From: Sporichthyaceae bacterium
GTDB taxonomy: Bacteria > Actinomycetota > Actinomycetes > Sporichthyales > Sporichthyaceae
Reading direction: 5' to 3'
DNA length: 59,893 nucleotides
Assembly: GCA_036269075.1 (NCBI GenBank)
Contig: DATASX010000119.1
Location: forward strand, 1-59,893
Part shown: positions 48,921 through 58,389 of the stretch, one piece after another
Layout of the letters: each line of letters opens with the position of its first letter
Numbering within the stretch: the first letter of the stretch is position 1
Notes under the pieces: model-generated
What the model saw: only the letters and a program-made list of their open reading frames with translations
The model's database searches: none
Told to the model about the DNA's origin: nothing
Position numbers and translations under genes: made by a program

Positions 48921-51728
48921 ATGACTGAAGGCTCTGCTAGGAGGCCTGCTTCCGGTCGCACTGGCGGGGCCGCCAAGTCCGCTGCCGGCGGGCGGGCGCT
49001 GGTGATCGTCGAGTCGCCGACCAAGGCGAAGAAGATCGCCGGCTACCTCGGCAACGCCTACATCGTCGAGAGTTCCTACGGCCATGTCCGCGACCTGCCG
49101 AACGGCGCCGCGGAGGTCCCGGCCAAGTACAAGAAGGAACCCTGGGCGCGGCTCGGCGTCGACGTCGACCACGGCTTCACGCCGTTGTACGTCGTGGCCG
49201 CCGAGAAGAAGGCCCAGGTCAAGAAGCTGAAGGACGCCCTCGTGGGGGTCGACCGGCTCTACCTTGCGACAGATGAGGACCGCGAGGGCGAGGCCATCGC
49301 CTGGCACCTGCACGAGCTGCTCGAGCCCAAGGTCCCGGTGCACCGGATGGTGTTCCACGAGATCACCGAGCGGGCGATCGTCGAGGCCGTCGAGAACCCG
49401 CGCAACCTGGATCAGCAGCTCGTCGACGCGCAGGAGACCCGCCGCATCCTCGACCGCCTCTACGGCTACGAGGTCTCCCCGGTCCTCTGGAAGAAGATCA
49501 TGCCCCGCCTCTCGGCCGGGCGCGTCCAGTCCGTGGCCACCCGGCTGGTGGTGGAGCGCGAACGGGAACGCATGGCCTTCCGCAGCGCCTCCTACTGGGA
49601 CCTCGAGGCCGAGTTCGAGACCGGGCGGACGGCGACCGCCGACGAGCCGGCGAGCCTGACCGCACGGCTGGCGAGCCTGGACGGCAAGCGCGTGGCCTCC
49701 GGCCGCGACTTCGGAGCCAACGGTCAGCTGCGCTCGGCCGGGGAGGTCGCCCACCTCGACGAGGTCGAGGCCGGCGCGTTGGCCGCCCAGCTCAGTTCGT
49801 CCGCGTTCGCGGTACGCCGGGTGGAGCGCAAGCCCTACACCCGCAAGCCCTACGCCCCGTTCCGGACCACGACGCTGCAGCAGGAAGCCGCTCGCAAGCT
49901 CGGGTTCGGCGCCAAGCGCACCATGCAGGTGGCCCAGAAGCTGTACGAGAACGGCTTCATCACCTACATGCGTACCGACTCCACGACGATGTCCGAGACG
50001 GCGATCAACGCCGCCCGCGCCCAGGCCGCGCAGTTGTACGGCGCCGACCACGTGCCGGACGCGCCGCGGCGCTATGAGTCCAAGCAGAAGTCGGCGCAGG
50101 AGGCCCACGAGGCTATCCGCCCGTCCGGTGAGACTTTCCTGACGCCGGCTCAGACCCGGCTGTCCGGCGAGGAGTTCCGGCTCTACGAGCTGATCTGGAT
50201 GCGCACGGTCGCGTCCCAGATGAAGGATGCGGCCGGGCAGTCGGTGACCGTCCGGATCGGCGGTACCTCCAGCAGCGGTGCGGACGTCGAGTTCACGGCC
50301 TCCGGCAAGGTCATCACCTTCCACGGCTTCCTCAAGGCCTACGTCGAGGGTGCCGACGACCCCGACGCCGAGCTCGACGACCGCGAGCGCCGGCTGCCCG
50401 CGGTCAGCGAGAACGACCCGCTGACGGCCAGTCGGATGAGCGTGGAGTCGCACGAGACCCGACCGCCGGCCCGGTACACCGAGGCCTCGTTGGTCTCCGA
50501 GCTCGAGCAGCGCGACATCGGACGCCCGTCGACCTACGCCTCGATCATCGGCACGATCCTCGACCGGGGGTACGTGTTCAAGAAGGGCACGGCGCTGGTC
50601 CCGGCCTGGTTGGCCTTCTCCGTCGTCGGTCTGATGGAGCGTCACTTCCCGCACCTGGTGGACTACGAGTTCACCGCGCGGATGGAGGACGTCCTCGACG
50701 AGATCGCCAACGGCCACGCGCAGATGGTCGACTGGCTGACCCGGTTCTACTTCGGCCCGGGCGAGGACGGCAGCGGCGGCGAGTCTGTCGGGTTGAAGAA
50801 GCTCGTCAGCGAACACATCGGCGAGATCGACGCCCGCGAGGTCAACTCCCTCGACATCGGCGGCGGCATCATCGTGCGCGTGGGTCGCTACGGCCCGTAC
50901 GTGGAACGTGAGGTCGACGGCACCCTCGAGCGCGGCAACATCCCCGAGGACCTGCCGCCGGACGAGCTGACGCCGGAACGTGCCCTGGAGCTGTTCACCG
51001 CCGGCTCCGACGACCGCGACCTCGGCCCCGACCCGAGCACCGGGCGGCCCGTCGTGGCTCGCAACGGCCGCTACGGCCCCTACGTCACCGAAGTGCTGCC
51101 CGAGGGCTCCACCGACAAGCCGCGCACCGCCTCGCTGTTCCGCACGATGACGCTGGACACCGTCGACCTCGACGTGGCGCTGCAACTGCTGACGCTGCCG
51201 CGCACCCTCGGCGAGGTGGCGGGTGAGCCGGTCGTGGCCACGAACGGGCGCTACGGCCCCTACGTCAAGAAGGGCACCGAGACCCGCTCGCTGGCAGCCG
51301 AGGAACAACTGCTCACCGTCGACCTCGACGCGGCCCTGCAACTGCTGGCCCAGCCCAAGGCGCGCGGGCGGGCCGCCGCCGCCGCCCCGCTGCGGGAGCT
51401 GGGCGCCGACCCGGTGAGCGGCAAGCCGATGGTGATCAAGGACGGCCGCTTCGGCCCCTACGTCACCGACGGGGAGACCAACGCCAGCCTGCGCAAGGGC
51501 GACGAGGTCGACGACCTGACCGACGAGCGGGGCGCGGAGTTGCTGGCCGACCGCCGCGCCCGCGGCCCGGCGAAGAAGACCGCGCGCAAGGCCCCGGCCA
51601 AGAAGGCTGCCGCGCCGGCGAGGAAGACCGCGGCCAAGAAGACGGCGGCCAAGAAGACCACCGCGAAGAAGGCGCCGGCGAAGAAGGCCGTCGCCAAGGA
51701 CCCGGGCGCCGAGGACGGCGACGACTGA
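48921..51728 (+). CDS. topA: DNA topoisomerase I
   Basis: The 935-residue product (ATG 48921) has TOPRIM motifs (LVIVESPTKAKKI; LATDEDREGEAIAWHL), the catalytic Tyr in FITYMRTDSTTM, and three or more C-terminal DUF-like repeat modules (GRYGPYV at several points). The ~50-residue tail is Lys/Ala repeats (AKKTAAKKT...), typical of actinobacterial TopA, which lacks zinc fingers. It relaxes negative supercoils. ORF extension upstream to 48759 is rejected. Confidence 0.96.
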   Translation: MTEGSARRPASGRTGGAAKSAAGGRALVIVESPTKAKKIAGYLGNAYIVESSYGHVRDLPNGAAEVPAKYKKEPWARLGVDVDHGFTPLYVVAAEKKAQVKKLKDALVGVDRLYLATDEDREGEAIAWHLHELLEPKVPVHRMVFHEITERAIVEAVENPRNLDQQLVDAQETRRILDRLYGYEVSPVLWKKIMPRLSAGRVQSVATRLVVERERERMAFRSASYWDLEAEFETGRTATADEPASLTARLASLDGKRVASGRDFGANGQLRSAGEVAHLDEVEAGALAAQLSSSAFAVRRVERKPYTRKPYAPFRTTTLQQEAARKLGFGAKRTMQVAQKLYENGFITYMRTDSTTMSETAINAARAQAAQLYGADHVPDAPRRYESKQKSAQEAHEAIRPSGETFLTPAQTRLSGEEFRLYELIWMRTVASQMKDAAGQSVTVRIGGTSSSGADVEFTASGKVITFHGFLKAYVEGADDPDAELDDRERRLPAVSENDPLTASRMSVESHETRPPARYTEASLVSELEQRDIGRPSTYASIIGTILDRGYVFKKGTALVPAWLAFSVVGLMERHFPHLVDYEFTARMEDVLDEIANGHAQMVDWLTRFYFGPGEDGSGGESVGLKKLVSEHIGEIDAREVNSLDIGGGIIVRVGRYGPYVEREVDGTLERGNIPEDLPPDELTPERALELFTAGSDDRDLGPDPSTGRPVVARNGRYGPYVTEVLPEGSTDKPRTASLFRTMTLDTVDLDVALQLLTLPRTLGEVAGEPVVATNGRYGPYVKKGTETRSLAAEEQLLTVDLDAALQLLAQPKARGRAAAAAPLRELGADPVSGKPMVIKDGRFGPYVTDGETNASLRKGDEVDDLTDERGAELLADRRARGPAKKTARKAPAKKAAAPARKTAAKKTAAKKTTAKKAPAKKAVAKDPGAEDGDD

Positions 51729-51800
51729 GTCGTCTTGCGGTTTCGGCACAGATCGACAGACTTCGGCCGATGTGTCGGCTCGCCGATTTAGTCTGACGGC

Positions 51801-53885
51801 ATGACCTCCGCCCCGCCCGACCCTGGGGCGGCCGGGGCCGCGGCAGCGGCGCTCGGCGCCGCCGGCGGGCTGCGCGAGGCACTGCGGATCGGTTCGTTCC
51901 GGCGGATCTGGGTGGTGCTCAGCCTGTCCAGCCTCGGCGACTGGCTGGCCCTGCTGGCCACCACCGCGATGGCCGCTGACCTGACCAAGCACTCGATGTC
52001 GCAGGCCGACTACGCGGTGGCCGGGGTGTTCATCCTGCGGCTGGTCCCGGCCCTGGTCTGCGCGCCGCTGGCCGGCGTCGTGGCCGACCGCTTCGACCGG
52101 CGGACGACCATGGTCATCGCCGACGTCGGCCGGTTCGGCCTGTTCGCCTCGATCCCGATAGTCGACACGCTCTGGTGGCTGCTGGTCGCGACGTTCGCCG
52201 CCGAGGTGCTCAGCCAGTTCTGGATCCCGGCCAAGGAAGCGACGATCCCGAACCTGGTGCCCCGGGAGCAGTTGGAGGCGGCCAATCAACTGAGCCTGGT
52301 CACCGCGTACGGGTCGGCGCCGATTGCCGCGGGCCTGTTCACGGTCCTGTCCCTGCTCACCGGAACCCTCGGCGCGCGTTTCACGTTCTTCGTCGCCCAC
52401 CCAACGGCCCTGGCGTTGTGGTTCGACGCGGCCACGTTCGCCGCGAGCGCGCTCACCATCGCCTCGCTGAAGGTGCCCCAGCGCCGCGAGCAGGGCGGTG
52501 CGCCGCAGAACCCGCTGCGGGCACTGGCCGAGGGCTGGCGGTTCGTCGGGTCCACCCCGCTGGTGCGTGGCCTGCTGATCGGAATGCTCGGGGCGTTCGC
52601 CGCGGGCGGCACCGTGGTCGGCCTGGCGCCGACGTTCGTGCGCGGCCTGCACGCGGGCAACCCCGGCTACGGCGTCCTGTTCGGCGCGGTGTTCACCGGC
52701 CTGGCCGGCGGCATGCTGTGCGGCCCGCGTCTGCTTCGCGGCTTGAGCCGGCGCCGGATGTTCGGGCTGATGACCACCCTGGCGGGTCTGCTGCTGACCG
52801 CGATCGCGCTGACCCCACAGTTCCCGGTGGTCGTCGGTTTCACGCTGCTGCTGGGTGCGGCCGCCGGCGTCGCCTGGGTCAGCGGGTGGACGCTGCTCGG
52901 CCTGGAGGTCCCGGACGCGATGCGCGGGCGCACATTCGCATTCGTCCAATCCAGCGCCCGGCTGACGCTGATCGCGGTGCTGGCGCTGGCGCCCTTGCTG
53001 TCCGGCACGATCGGGGAACGCACGCTGCGGCCCACCCACGCGGTGCACCTGGCCTACAGCGGAGCCGCGGTGGTGTTCCTGGCAGCCGGGTTGGTCGCCA
53101 CTGCGGTCGGAGTGCTTTGCTACCGGTACATCGACGATCGGCGGGGGGTCTCCTTGGTCCGCGATCTGGCGGCCGCGGTGGGCAGTACGAGCTTCGACGC
53201 GGACCCGATCGCCACGGGGTACTTCGTGGCCTTCGAGGGTGGCGACGGGGCGGGCAAGTCCACCCAGGTCGAACGGCTGGCGGACTGGCTGCGCGGCCGC
53301 GACCACGAGGTGGTGACCACCCGGGAGCCCGGCGGCACCATGCTCGGGGCGCAACTTCGCTCGGTCCTGCTCGACGTCCGCAGCGTCGGGCTGTCGGCGC
53401 GTTCCGAGGCCCTGCTGTACGCGGCCGACCGGGCCGAGCACGTCGCCGCGGTGATCCGTCCGGCGCTGCACCGTGGGGCGATCGTGGTCAGCGACCGCTA
53501 CGTCGACTCCTCGATCGCCTACCAGGGCGCCGGTCGGGCGCTGTCCGCCGCCGAGGTCGAACGGCTCTCCCGCTGGGCCACCCAGGGTCTGCGGCCCCAC
53601 CTGACCGTGCTGCTCGACGTCGACCCGATGGTCGCCACGCGGCGCCGCGCGGGGACCCCGGACCGGATCGAGGCCGAGTCGGTCGAGTTCCACACCCGCG
53701 TCCGACAGGGCTTCCTCGACCTGGCCGAGCGCGACCCGAAGCGCTACCTGGTGCTCGACGCCGCCGGCACCCCGGCCGACATCAACGCGGCGGTGATCGC
53801 CCGGATCGGCGATCAGTTGCCGCCCGCGCCCGCTCCGGTCGAGCCGACCGCCGCGGACTCGACCCGGCCGGCGGTGCGGCAGTGA
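51801..53885 (+). CDS. tmk: MFS transporter fused to thymidylate kinase
   Basis: The 694-residue product (ATG 51801) has two parts. Residues about 1-450 are an MFS_3-type (Enterobactin exporter-like) transporter with about 12 helices and the GVVADRFDRRTTM loop. From about 470 comes a full thymidylate kinase with P-loop EGGDGAGKST (about 478-487), TREPGG, SDRYVDSSIAYQG and the DPKRY lid end. The fusion is known in actinobacteria. Kinase makes dTDP. Its TGA is in the GTGA opening the 77-bp repeats before holB. Confidence 0.93.
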   Translation: MTSAPPDPGAAGAAAAALGAAGGLREALRIGSFRRIWVVLSLSSLGDWLALLATTAMAADLTKHSMSQADYAVAGVFILRLVPALVCAPLAGVVADRFDRRTTMVIADVGRFGLFASIPIVDTLWWLLVATFAAEVLSQFWIPAKEATIPNLVPREQLEAANQLSLVTAYGSAPIAAGLFTVLSLLTGTLGARFTFFVAHPTALALWFDAATFAASALTIASLKVPQRREQGGAPQNPLRALAEGWRFVGSTPLVRGLLIGMLGAFAAGGTVVGLAPTFVRGLHAGNPGYGVLFGAVFTGLAGGMLCGPRLLRGLSRRRMFGLMTTLAGLLLTAIALTPQFPVVVGFTLLLGAAAGVAWVSGWTLLGLEVPDAMRGRTFAFVQSSARLTLIAVLALAPLLSGTIGERTLRPTHAVHLAYSGAAVVFLAAGLVATAVGVLCYRYIDDRRGVSLVRDLAAAVGSTSFDADPIATGYFVAFEGGDGAGKSTQVERLADWLRGRDHEVVTTREPGGTMLGAQLRSVLLDVRSVGLSARSEALLYAADRAEHVAAVIRPALHRGAIVVSDRYVDSSIAYQGAGRALSAAEVERLSRWATQGLRPHLTVLLDVDPMVATRRRAGTPDRIEAESVEFHTRVRQGFLDLAERDPKRYLVLDAAGTPADINAAVIARIGDQLPPAPAPVEPTAADSTRPAVRQ

Positions 53886-54035
53886 GCGAGCTTGCGAGTG
53901 AACCAATGTCACAGTGTCAGCCGTTGCTGAAGGTGTGCAGGCGGACGGAGGTCCGCCAGTGAGCGAGCTTGCGAGTGAACAAATGTCACAGTGTCAGCCG
54001 ATGACGAAGGTCTGCGGGCGATCGAAGTTCAGCCG
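53882..54035 (+). repeat. MIRU-like array: two 77-bp units at the tmk-holB junction
   Basis: Unit 1 (53882-53958) and unit 2 (53959-54035) are 77 bp each, beginning GTGAGCGAGCTTGCGAGTGA and sharing AATGTCACAGTGTCAGCCG. Both are 26-codon ORFs (VSELASE(P/Q)MSQCQP...; stops 53960-53962 and 54037-54039). The first GTGA contains the tmk stop; the last contains the holB start GTG 54036. The second halves diverge. They are homologous to the array at 32657-32887 (shared VSE-ASE-MSQC). Confidence 0.92.
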
Positions 54036-55199
54036 GTGACGGTCTGGGCTCCCCTGGTGGGGCAGGACCGCGCCGCGACCACGTTGCGGAACGCGGCAAC
54101 CGATGCGGCGGCGCGACTTGCGCACCCCGGCTCCCGGACCTCCGACTCGATGACCCACGCCTGGCTGATCACCGGCCCGCCCGGGTCGGGGCGCTCCACC
54201 GCTGCGCGGGCGTTCGCGGCCGCGGTCCAGTGCCCCACCGGCGGCTGCGGCACCTGCTCCTCGTGCCAGACGGTCGCGGCCGGTTCGCACCCGGACGTCG
54301 AGGTCGTCGCCACCGAACTGCTCAGCATCGGCGTCAAGGACACCCGCGAACTGGTGCGCCGCGCCGCTTTGGCGCCGGTCGGCGGGCGCTACCAGGTCCT
54401 GATCTACGAGGACGCGGACCGGCTGACGGACCAGGCCGCCAACGCGTTGCTCAAGGCCGTCGAGGAGCCGGCCGAACGCACCGTCTGGATCCTGTGCGCG
54501 CCCTCGGCGGAGGACGTGCTGCCCACGATTCGCTCCCGCTGCCGGGCGATCCACCTGGTCACACCGTCGGCCCGCGACATCGCGGAACTGCTGTGCGGCG
54601 AGGGCGCCGGCGACCTGCTGGCCGAGTTCGCCGCGCACGCCTCGCAGGGTCACATCGGGCGGGCGCGCCGGCTGGCGGCCGATCCGGAGGCCCGCGAGCG
54701 CCGGGCGGCGGTGCTGAACAGCGTGCGCGGGTTGCGCGACGTGCCGGGCTGCCTGCGCACGGCCGCCGGTCTGTTGGAGGCGGTCAAGGCCGACGTGGAC
54801 GCCACGTCGGCGGTTACCGACGTGGCCGAGCGTGAGGCGCTGAAAGCCGCCCTCGGCGTGGGTGGGCCACGGGAACGGCAGCCACCGGGTGCGGCCGCGG
54901 CCCTGAAGGAGTTGGAGAAGCGCCAGAAGGGTCGGGCGACCCGGGCGATGCGCGACGGGATCGACCGGGCGCTGATCGACCTGGTCGCGTACTACCGTGA
55001 CGTGTTGGCCAGACAGCTGGGGGCGGACGTGCCGGCGGTCCACCAGGACCGGACGGCGGAGGTGGCCGAACTGGCCGAGGGAGGCAGCGCAGAAGTGACT
55101 CTGCGTCAGATCGAGGCTGTGCTGGCCTGTCGCACGGCGTTGGATGCCAACGTCGCCCCGCTGCTCGCGGTGGAGTCCATGACCTTGGCGTTGCGGTGA
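54036..55199 (+). CDS. holB: DNA polymerase III delta' subunit
   Basis: The 387-residue product starts at GTG 54036, set by the end of the repeat unit and by homology (VTVWAPLVGQDRAATTLRNA). It has a clamp-loader AAA+ fold with GPPGSGRSTAARAF, the zinc module CPTGGCGTCSSCQTVAAGSHPD, EDADRLTDQAANALLK and the IRSRCR (SRC-type) motif. It loads the sliding clamp at forks. Its stop overlaps the next gene as GTGATG. Confidence 0.94.
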   Translation: MTVWAPLVGQDRAATTLRNAATDAAARLAHPGSRTSDSMTHAWLITGPPGSGRSTAARAFAAAVQCPTGGCGTCSSCQTVAAGSHPDVEVVATELLSIGVKDTRELVRRAALAPVGGRYQVLIYEDADRLTDQAANALLKAVEEPAERTVWILCAPSAEDVLPTIRSRCRAIHLVTPSARDIAELLCGEGAGDLLAEFAAHASQGHIGRARRLAADPEARERRAAVLNSVRGLRDVPGCLRTAAGLLEAVKADVDATSAVTDVAEREALKAALGVGGPRERQPPGAAAALKELEKRQKGRATRAMRDGIDRALIDLVAYYRDVLARQLGADVPAVHQDRTAEVAELAEGGSAEVTLRQIEAVLACRTALDANVAPLLAVESMTLALR

Positions 55200-56770
55200 T
55201 GTGCCGGACGTCGCGTCGGTGCTACGCCGCCCTGGTCGCCGCGGTGTGTGCCGGGCTGGCCGGGTGCTCGAGCCACGGCGCCACGGCCGCCCCGCCGGCG
55301 GCTGCGGCGGCCGTCGCGAGCGCTGTGGCGCCCGCTGTGGCGCCGGTGTCGCCGGACCCGGCCACGGCGTCCGACTTGGCCAAGTTCTATGGCCAGCACC
55401 CCGCCTGGTCCACCTGCGACGGCATGTTCCAGTGCGCGAGCGTCACGGTCCCGGTGGACTGGTCGGCACCCACCGGTGAGACCCTCCAACTCGCGCTGGA
55501 GCGCCTGCCCGCGACCGACCCGACGCACCGGCTGGGTTCGCTGTTCATCAACCCCGGCGGGCCCGGGGGTTCCGGCAACCAACTGGTCCGCGCCGCCCGC
55601 GACATCTTCAGCGCCAAGCTGCGCGAGGACTACGACATCGTCGGGTTCGACCCGCGCGGGGTCGGGTCGAGCAACCCGGTGCACTGCCTGCCCGGGCCGC
55701 AGCTCGACGCATTCCTCAGCACCAACGGCACCCCGCAGGACGCCGCCCAGATCGCGACGCTGCAGGCCGCGGACGCGGGCTTCGCGGCCGGTTGCAAGTC
55801 CGAGTCCAGCACGCTGCTGTCCCACGTCGGGACCCGCGACGTCGCCCGCGACGTCGACGTCCTGCGGGCGGTGGTCGGCGACGCGAAGCTGAACTGGTTC
55901 GGCTTCTCCTACGGCACCTACATCGGCTCGTTCTACGCGGGCATGTTCCCGCAGCGGGTGGGCCGCATGGTCCTCGACGGCCCGCTCGATCCGGCGTTGG
56001 ACCAGGGCTCGCTCAGCGAGGAGCAGGCGGCGGGGTTCCAGGACGAGTTCAACCGCTACGCCGATCACTGCCTGGCCGGTGGCCACTGCCCGATCGGCTC
56101 GAGCCGGCAGCAGATCACCGACGCGGTCACCGGGTTGTTCGCCAAATTGGCGAACGAACCGATGGACACCGCGGACCAGCGGGTGCTCACCCAGAGCGAC
56201 GCGATCAGCGGCGTCGCCTTCGCGATGTACGACCCCACGCAGTACTGGGACAGCCTCACGACTGCCCTGCACCAGGCGTTGAACGGCGACGGCCAACGCC
56301 TGCTCGGGATGGCCGACCAGATCCTCGACCGGACCGGGCCAGGCCAGTTCGCCGACAACGCGAACGAGGCCAACCTCGCCGTGAACTGCCTGGACCACCC
56401 CGGCGAGGACACCGTGGCCGATGCGAAGGCGGCGCTGCCCGCGATGAAAGCCGCCTCCGTCGTGTTCGGCGCCAGCTTCGCCTGGGGCAACCTGACCTGC
56501 GCCGACATGCCGCAGCTCAACCCGCCGCCGCAGCCAGGTCCGGTGCCGGCGACCGGTGCCGGGCCGATCCTGGTCGTCGGCGCGACGCACGACCCGGCCA
56601 CGCCGTACCCGTGGGCGCTGGCGTTGTCGCATCAGTTGGCGACGGGAGTGCTGCTGACCCGCGACGGCGACGGCCACACGTCCTACGGCCATGGCAACGA
56701 CTGCATCGACACGGCGGTCGATTCCTACCTGATCGACGGCGCGACTCCACGGGCCGGCACCACCTGCTGA
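55199..56770 (+). CDS. Secreted Tap-like alpha/beta hydrolase lipoprotein (1)
   Basis: The 523-residue product (ATG 55199, or GTG 55196) has a lipoprotein signal with lipobox LAGC and an Ala-rich spacer. The alpha/beta hydrolase core has an oxyanion region NPGGPGGSG, nucleophile FGFSYGTYIG, Asp in GATHDPATP and His in DGDGHTSYG. It resembles the mycelium-associated tripeptidyl aminopeptidases (SlpD/SlpE, TAP) downstream of holB in Streptomyces. Probably trims exported peptides. Confidence 0.9.
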   Translation: MCRTSRRCYAALVAAVCAGLAGCSSHGATAAPPAAAAAVASAVAPAVAPVSPDPATASDLAKFYGQHPAWSTCDGMFQCASVTVPVDWSAPTGETLQLALERLPATDPTHRLGSLFINPGGPGGSGNQLVRAARDIFSAKLREDYDIVGFDPRGVGSSNPVHCLPGPQLDAFLSTNGTPQDAAQIATLQAADAGFAAGCKSESSTLLSHVGTRDVARDVDVLRAVVGDAKLNWFGFSYGTYIGSFYAGMFPQRVGRMVLDGPLDPALDQGSLSEEQAAGFQDEFNRYADHCLAGGHCPIGSSRQQITDAVTGLFAKLANEPMDTADQRVLTQSDAISGVAFAMYDPTQYWDSLTTALHQALNGDGQRLLGMADQILDRTGPGQFADNANEANLAVNCLDHPGEDTVADAKAALPAMKAASVVFGASFAWGNLTCADMPQLNPPPQPGPVPATGAGPILVVGATHDPATPYPWALALSHQLATGVLLTRDGDGHTSYGHGNDCIDTAVDSYLIDGATPRAGTTC

Positions 56771-56784
56771 CTAGGGTCGTGAGC

Positions 56785-58389
56785 ATGAGAGTCGGTAAGT
56801 CGCGCGTCCTCGGCGTGCTCAGCGCAATGTCCCTGCTGGCCGCCTGCAACCTGCACGGGGGTTCTTCGTCCGGTGCACCGCCGGTGCCCACCCCGCAGGC
56901 CTCGGACAACGCGACCCCGACGACGTCGGCCTCCGCGACCCCGACGCCGTTGGGTACGGCCGACCCGTCGGTCGATCCGGCTTACTCGAAGTACTACGAC
57001 CAGCAGCTCGAGTGGCGCAACTGCCCGTCCGGCGTGAGCGCCGGAGCCCGTGTGCGCGACCTGTCGTGCGCGAAGTTGACCGTGCCGGTCGACTGGTCGG
57101 ACCCGGGCGGCGCGACCATGCAGCTGCTGCTCGACAAGGTGCCCGCGACCGGCAAGCGGCTCGGCTCGGTGATGACCAACCCCGGCGGCCCGGGCGGTTC
57201 CGGGGTCGACTTCGTGGCCAACGACTGGGCGGCGTTCCCGAAGAAGATCACCGCGAACTACGACCTGGTCGGCTTCGACCCACGCGGCGTCGGCCGAAGC
57301 CAACCGATCCACTGTCTGACGGACAGTCAGTTGGACACGTTCCTGGCTACCGACCCGGACCCGACCACGCCGGAGCGGCTGGCCGAGGTAGTGCAGGAGG
57401 ACAAGTACTTCGCCGACCAGTGCGGCAGCAACAACGGCCCGCTGCTGGCCAACCTCGGCACACCGTCGGTTGCGCGCGACCTGGACGTGATGCGCGCCGC
57501 CACCGGCGACCGTGTCCTGCACTACATGGGCTACTCCTACGGCACCTACATCGGCGAGGTGTACGCGGGCCTCTACCCGACCCGGGTCGGCCGGATGGTG
57601 CTCGACGGCGTCATCGACCCGGCGCTGACGGCCGCGGACATGTCGATCGGTCAGGCCGAGGGATTCCAGCTGGCGTACTCGGCGTTCGTGGCGAACTGCC
57701 TGGCCGGCAAGTGCTTGCTGGGCTCGACCGCCGCGCAGATCGACGCGCGGGTGGCGAAGATGCTCGCCGCGGTGCAGACCAACCCGCTGCCGACCGGGCA
57801 GGCCGCGCGTCCGCTGAACGCGGCGCTGGCGACCACCGGGATCCTGTTCGCCATGTACTCCAAGAACCAGTGGGCAGGGCTGCGGTTGGCGCTGGCCGCG
57901 GCCGAGGCCGGCAACGGCGGCGGTCTGCTCGTGATGGCCGACCAGTACGCGGAGCGGGAGAACGGACACTACGACAACAACCAGAACGAGGTCATCTACG
58001 CGGTCAACTGCCTGGACCACCCCGGGGCCGACACCCCGGCCGAGATCCAGGCCCTGATCCCCAAGTTGACCCAGCAGTCCCCGGTGTTCGGGCCGTTCAT
58101 CGCCTGGGGCAACCTGCCCTGCAACTACTGGCCGGTGCAGCCGACCTCGCAGGCGGGCCCGATCGCGGCGCCGGGCGCGCCGCCGATCCTGGTCATCGGG
58201 ACCACCCGCGACCCGGCGACCCCGTACCAGTGGGCCAAGAGCGTCGCGAGCGAGTTGGAGTCCGGTGTGTTCCTGTCCCGCGACGGCGACGGTCACACGA
58301 CGTTCGCCGCCAACAACTCCTGCGTCGACGAGGCGGTGACCAATTACATGGTCGACGGAACGTCACCGGCCAAGGACACCAGATGCTGA
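56785..58389 (+). CDS. Secreted Tap-like alpha/beta hydrolase lipoprotein (2)
   Basis: The 534-residue product (ATG 56785) has lipobox LLAAC, a Pro/Thr/Ser spacer, NPGGPGGSG, nucleophile MGYSYGTYIG, Asp in TTRDPATPYQWA, and His in DGDGHTTFA. It is a tandem paralogue of the preceding gene. Its stop is overlapped by the next gene by 7 bp. Confidence 0.9.
   Translation: MRVGKSRVLGVLSAMSLLAACNLHGGSSSGAPPVPTPQASDNATPTTSASATPTPLGTADPSVDPAYSKYYDQQLEWRNCPSGVSAGARVRDLSCAKLTVPVDWSDPGGATMQLLLDKVPATGKRLGSVMTNPGGPGGSGVDFVANDWAAFPKKITANYDLVGFDPRGVGRSQPIHCLTDSQLDTFLATDPDPTTPERLAEVVQEDKYFADQCGSNNGPLLANLGTPSVARDLDVMRAATGDRVLHYMGYSYGTYIGEVYAGLYPTRVGRMVLDGVIDPALTAADMSIGQAEGFQLAYSAFVANCLAGKCLLGSTAAQIDARVAKMLAAVQTNPLPTGQAARPLNAALATTGILFAMYSKNQWAGLRLALAAAEAGNGGGLLVMADQYAERENGHYDNNQNEVIYAVNCLDHPGADTPAEIQALIPKLTQQSPVFGPFIAWGNLPCNYWPVQPTSQAGPIAAPGAPPILVIGTTRDPATPYQWAKSVASELESGVFLSRDGDGHTTFAANNSCVDEAVTNYMVDGTSPAKDTRC

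Noticed and set aside
47892-53912. Single 2006-codon minus-strand open frame
   Set aside because: It is the antisense shadow of hppA, topA and tmk, rich in His/Gln/Arg with no domain, as expected opposite GC-rich genes.
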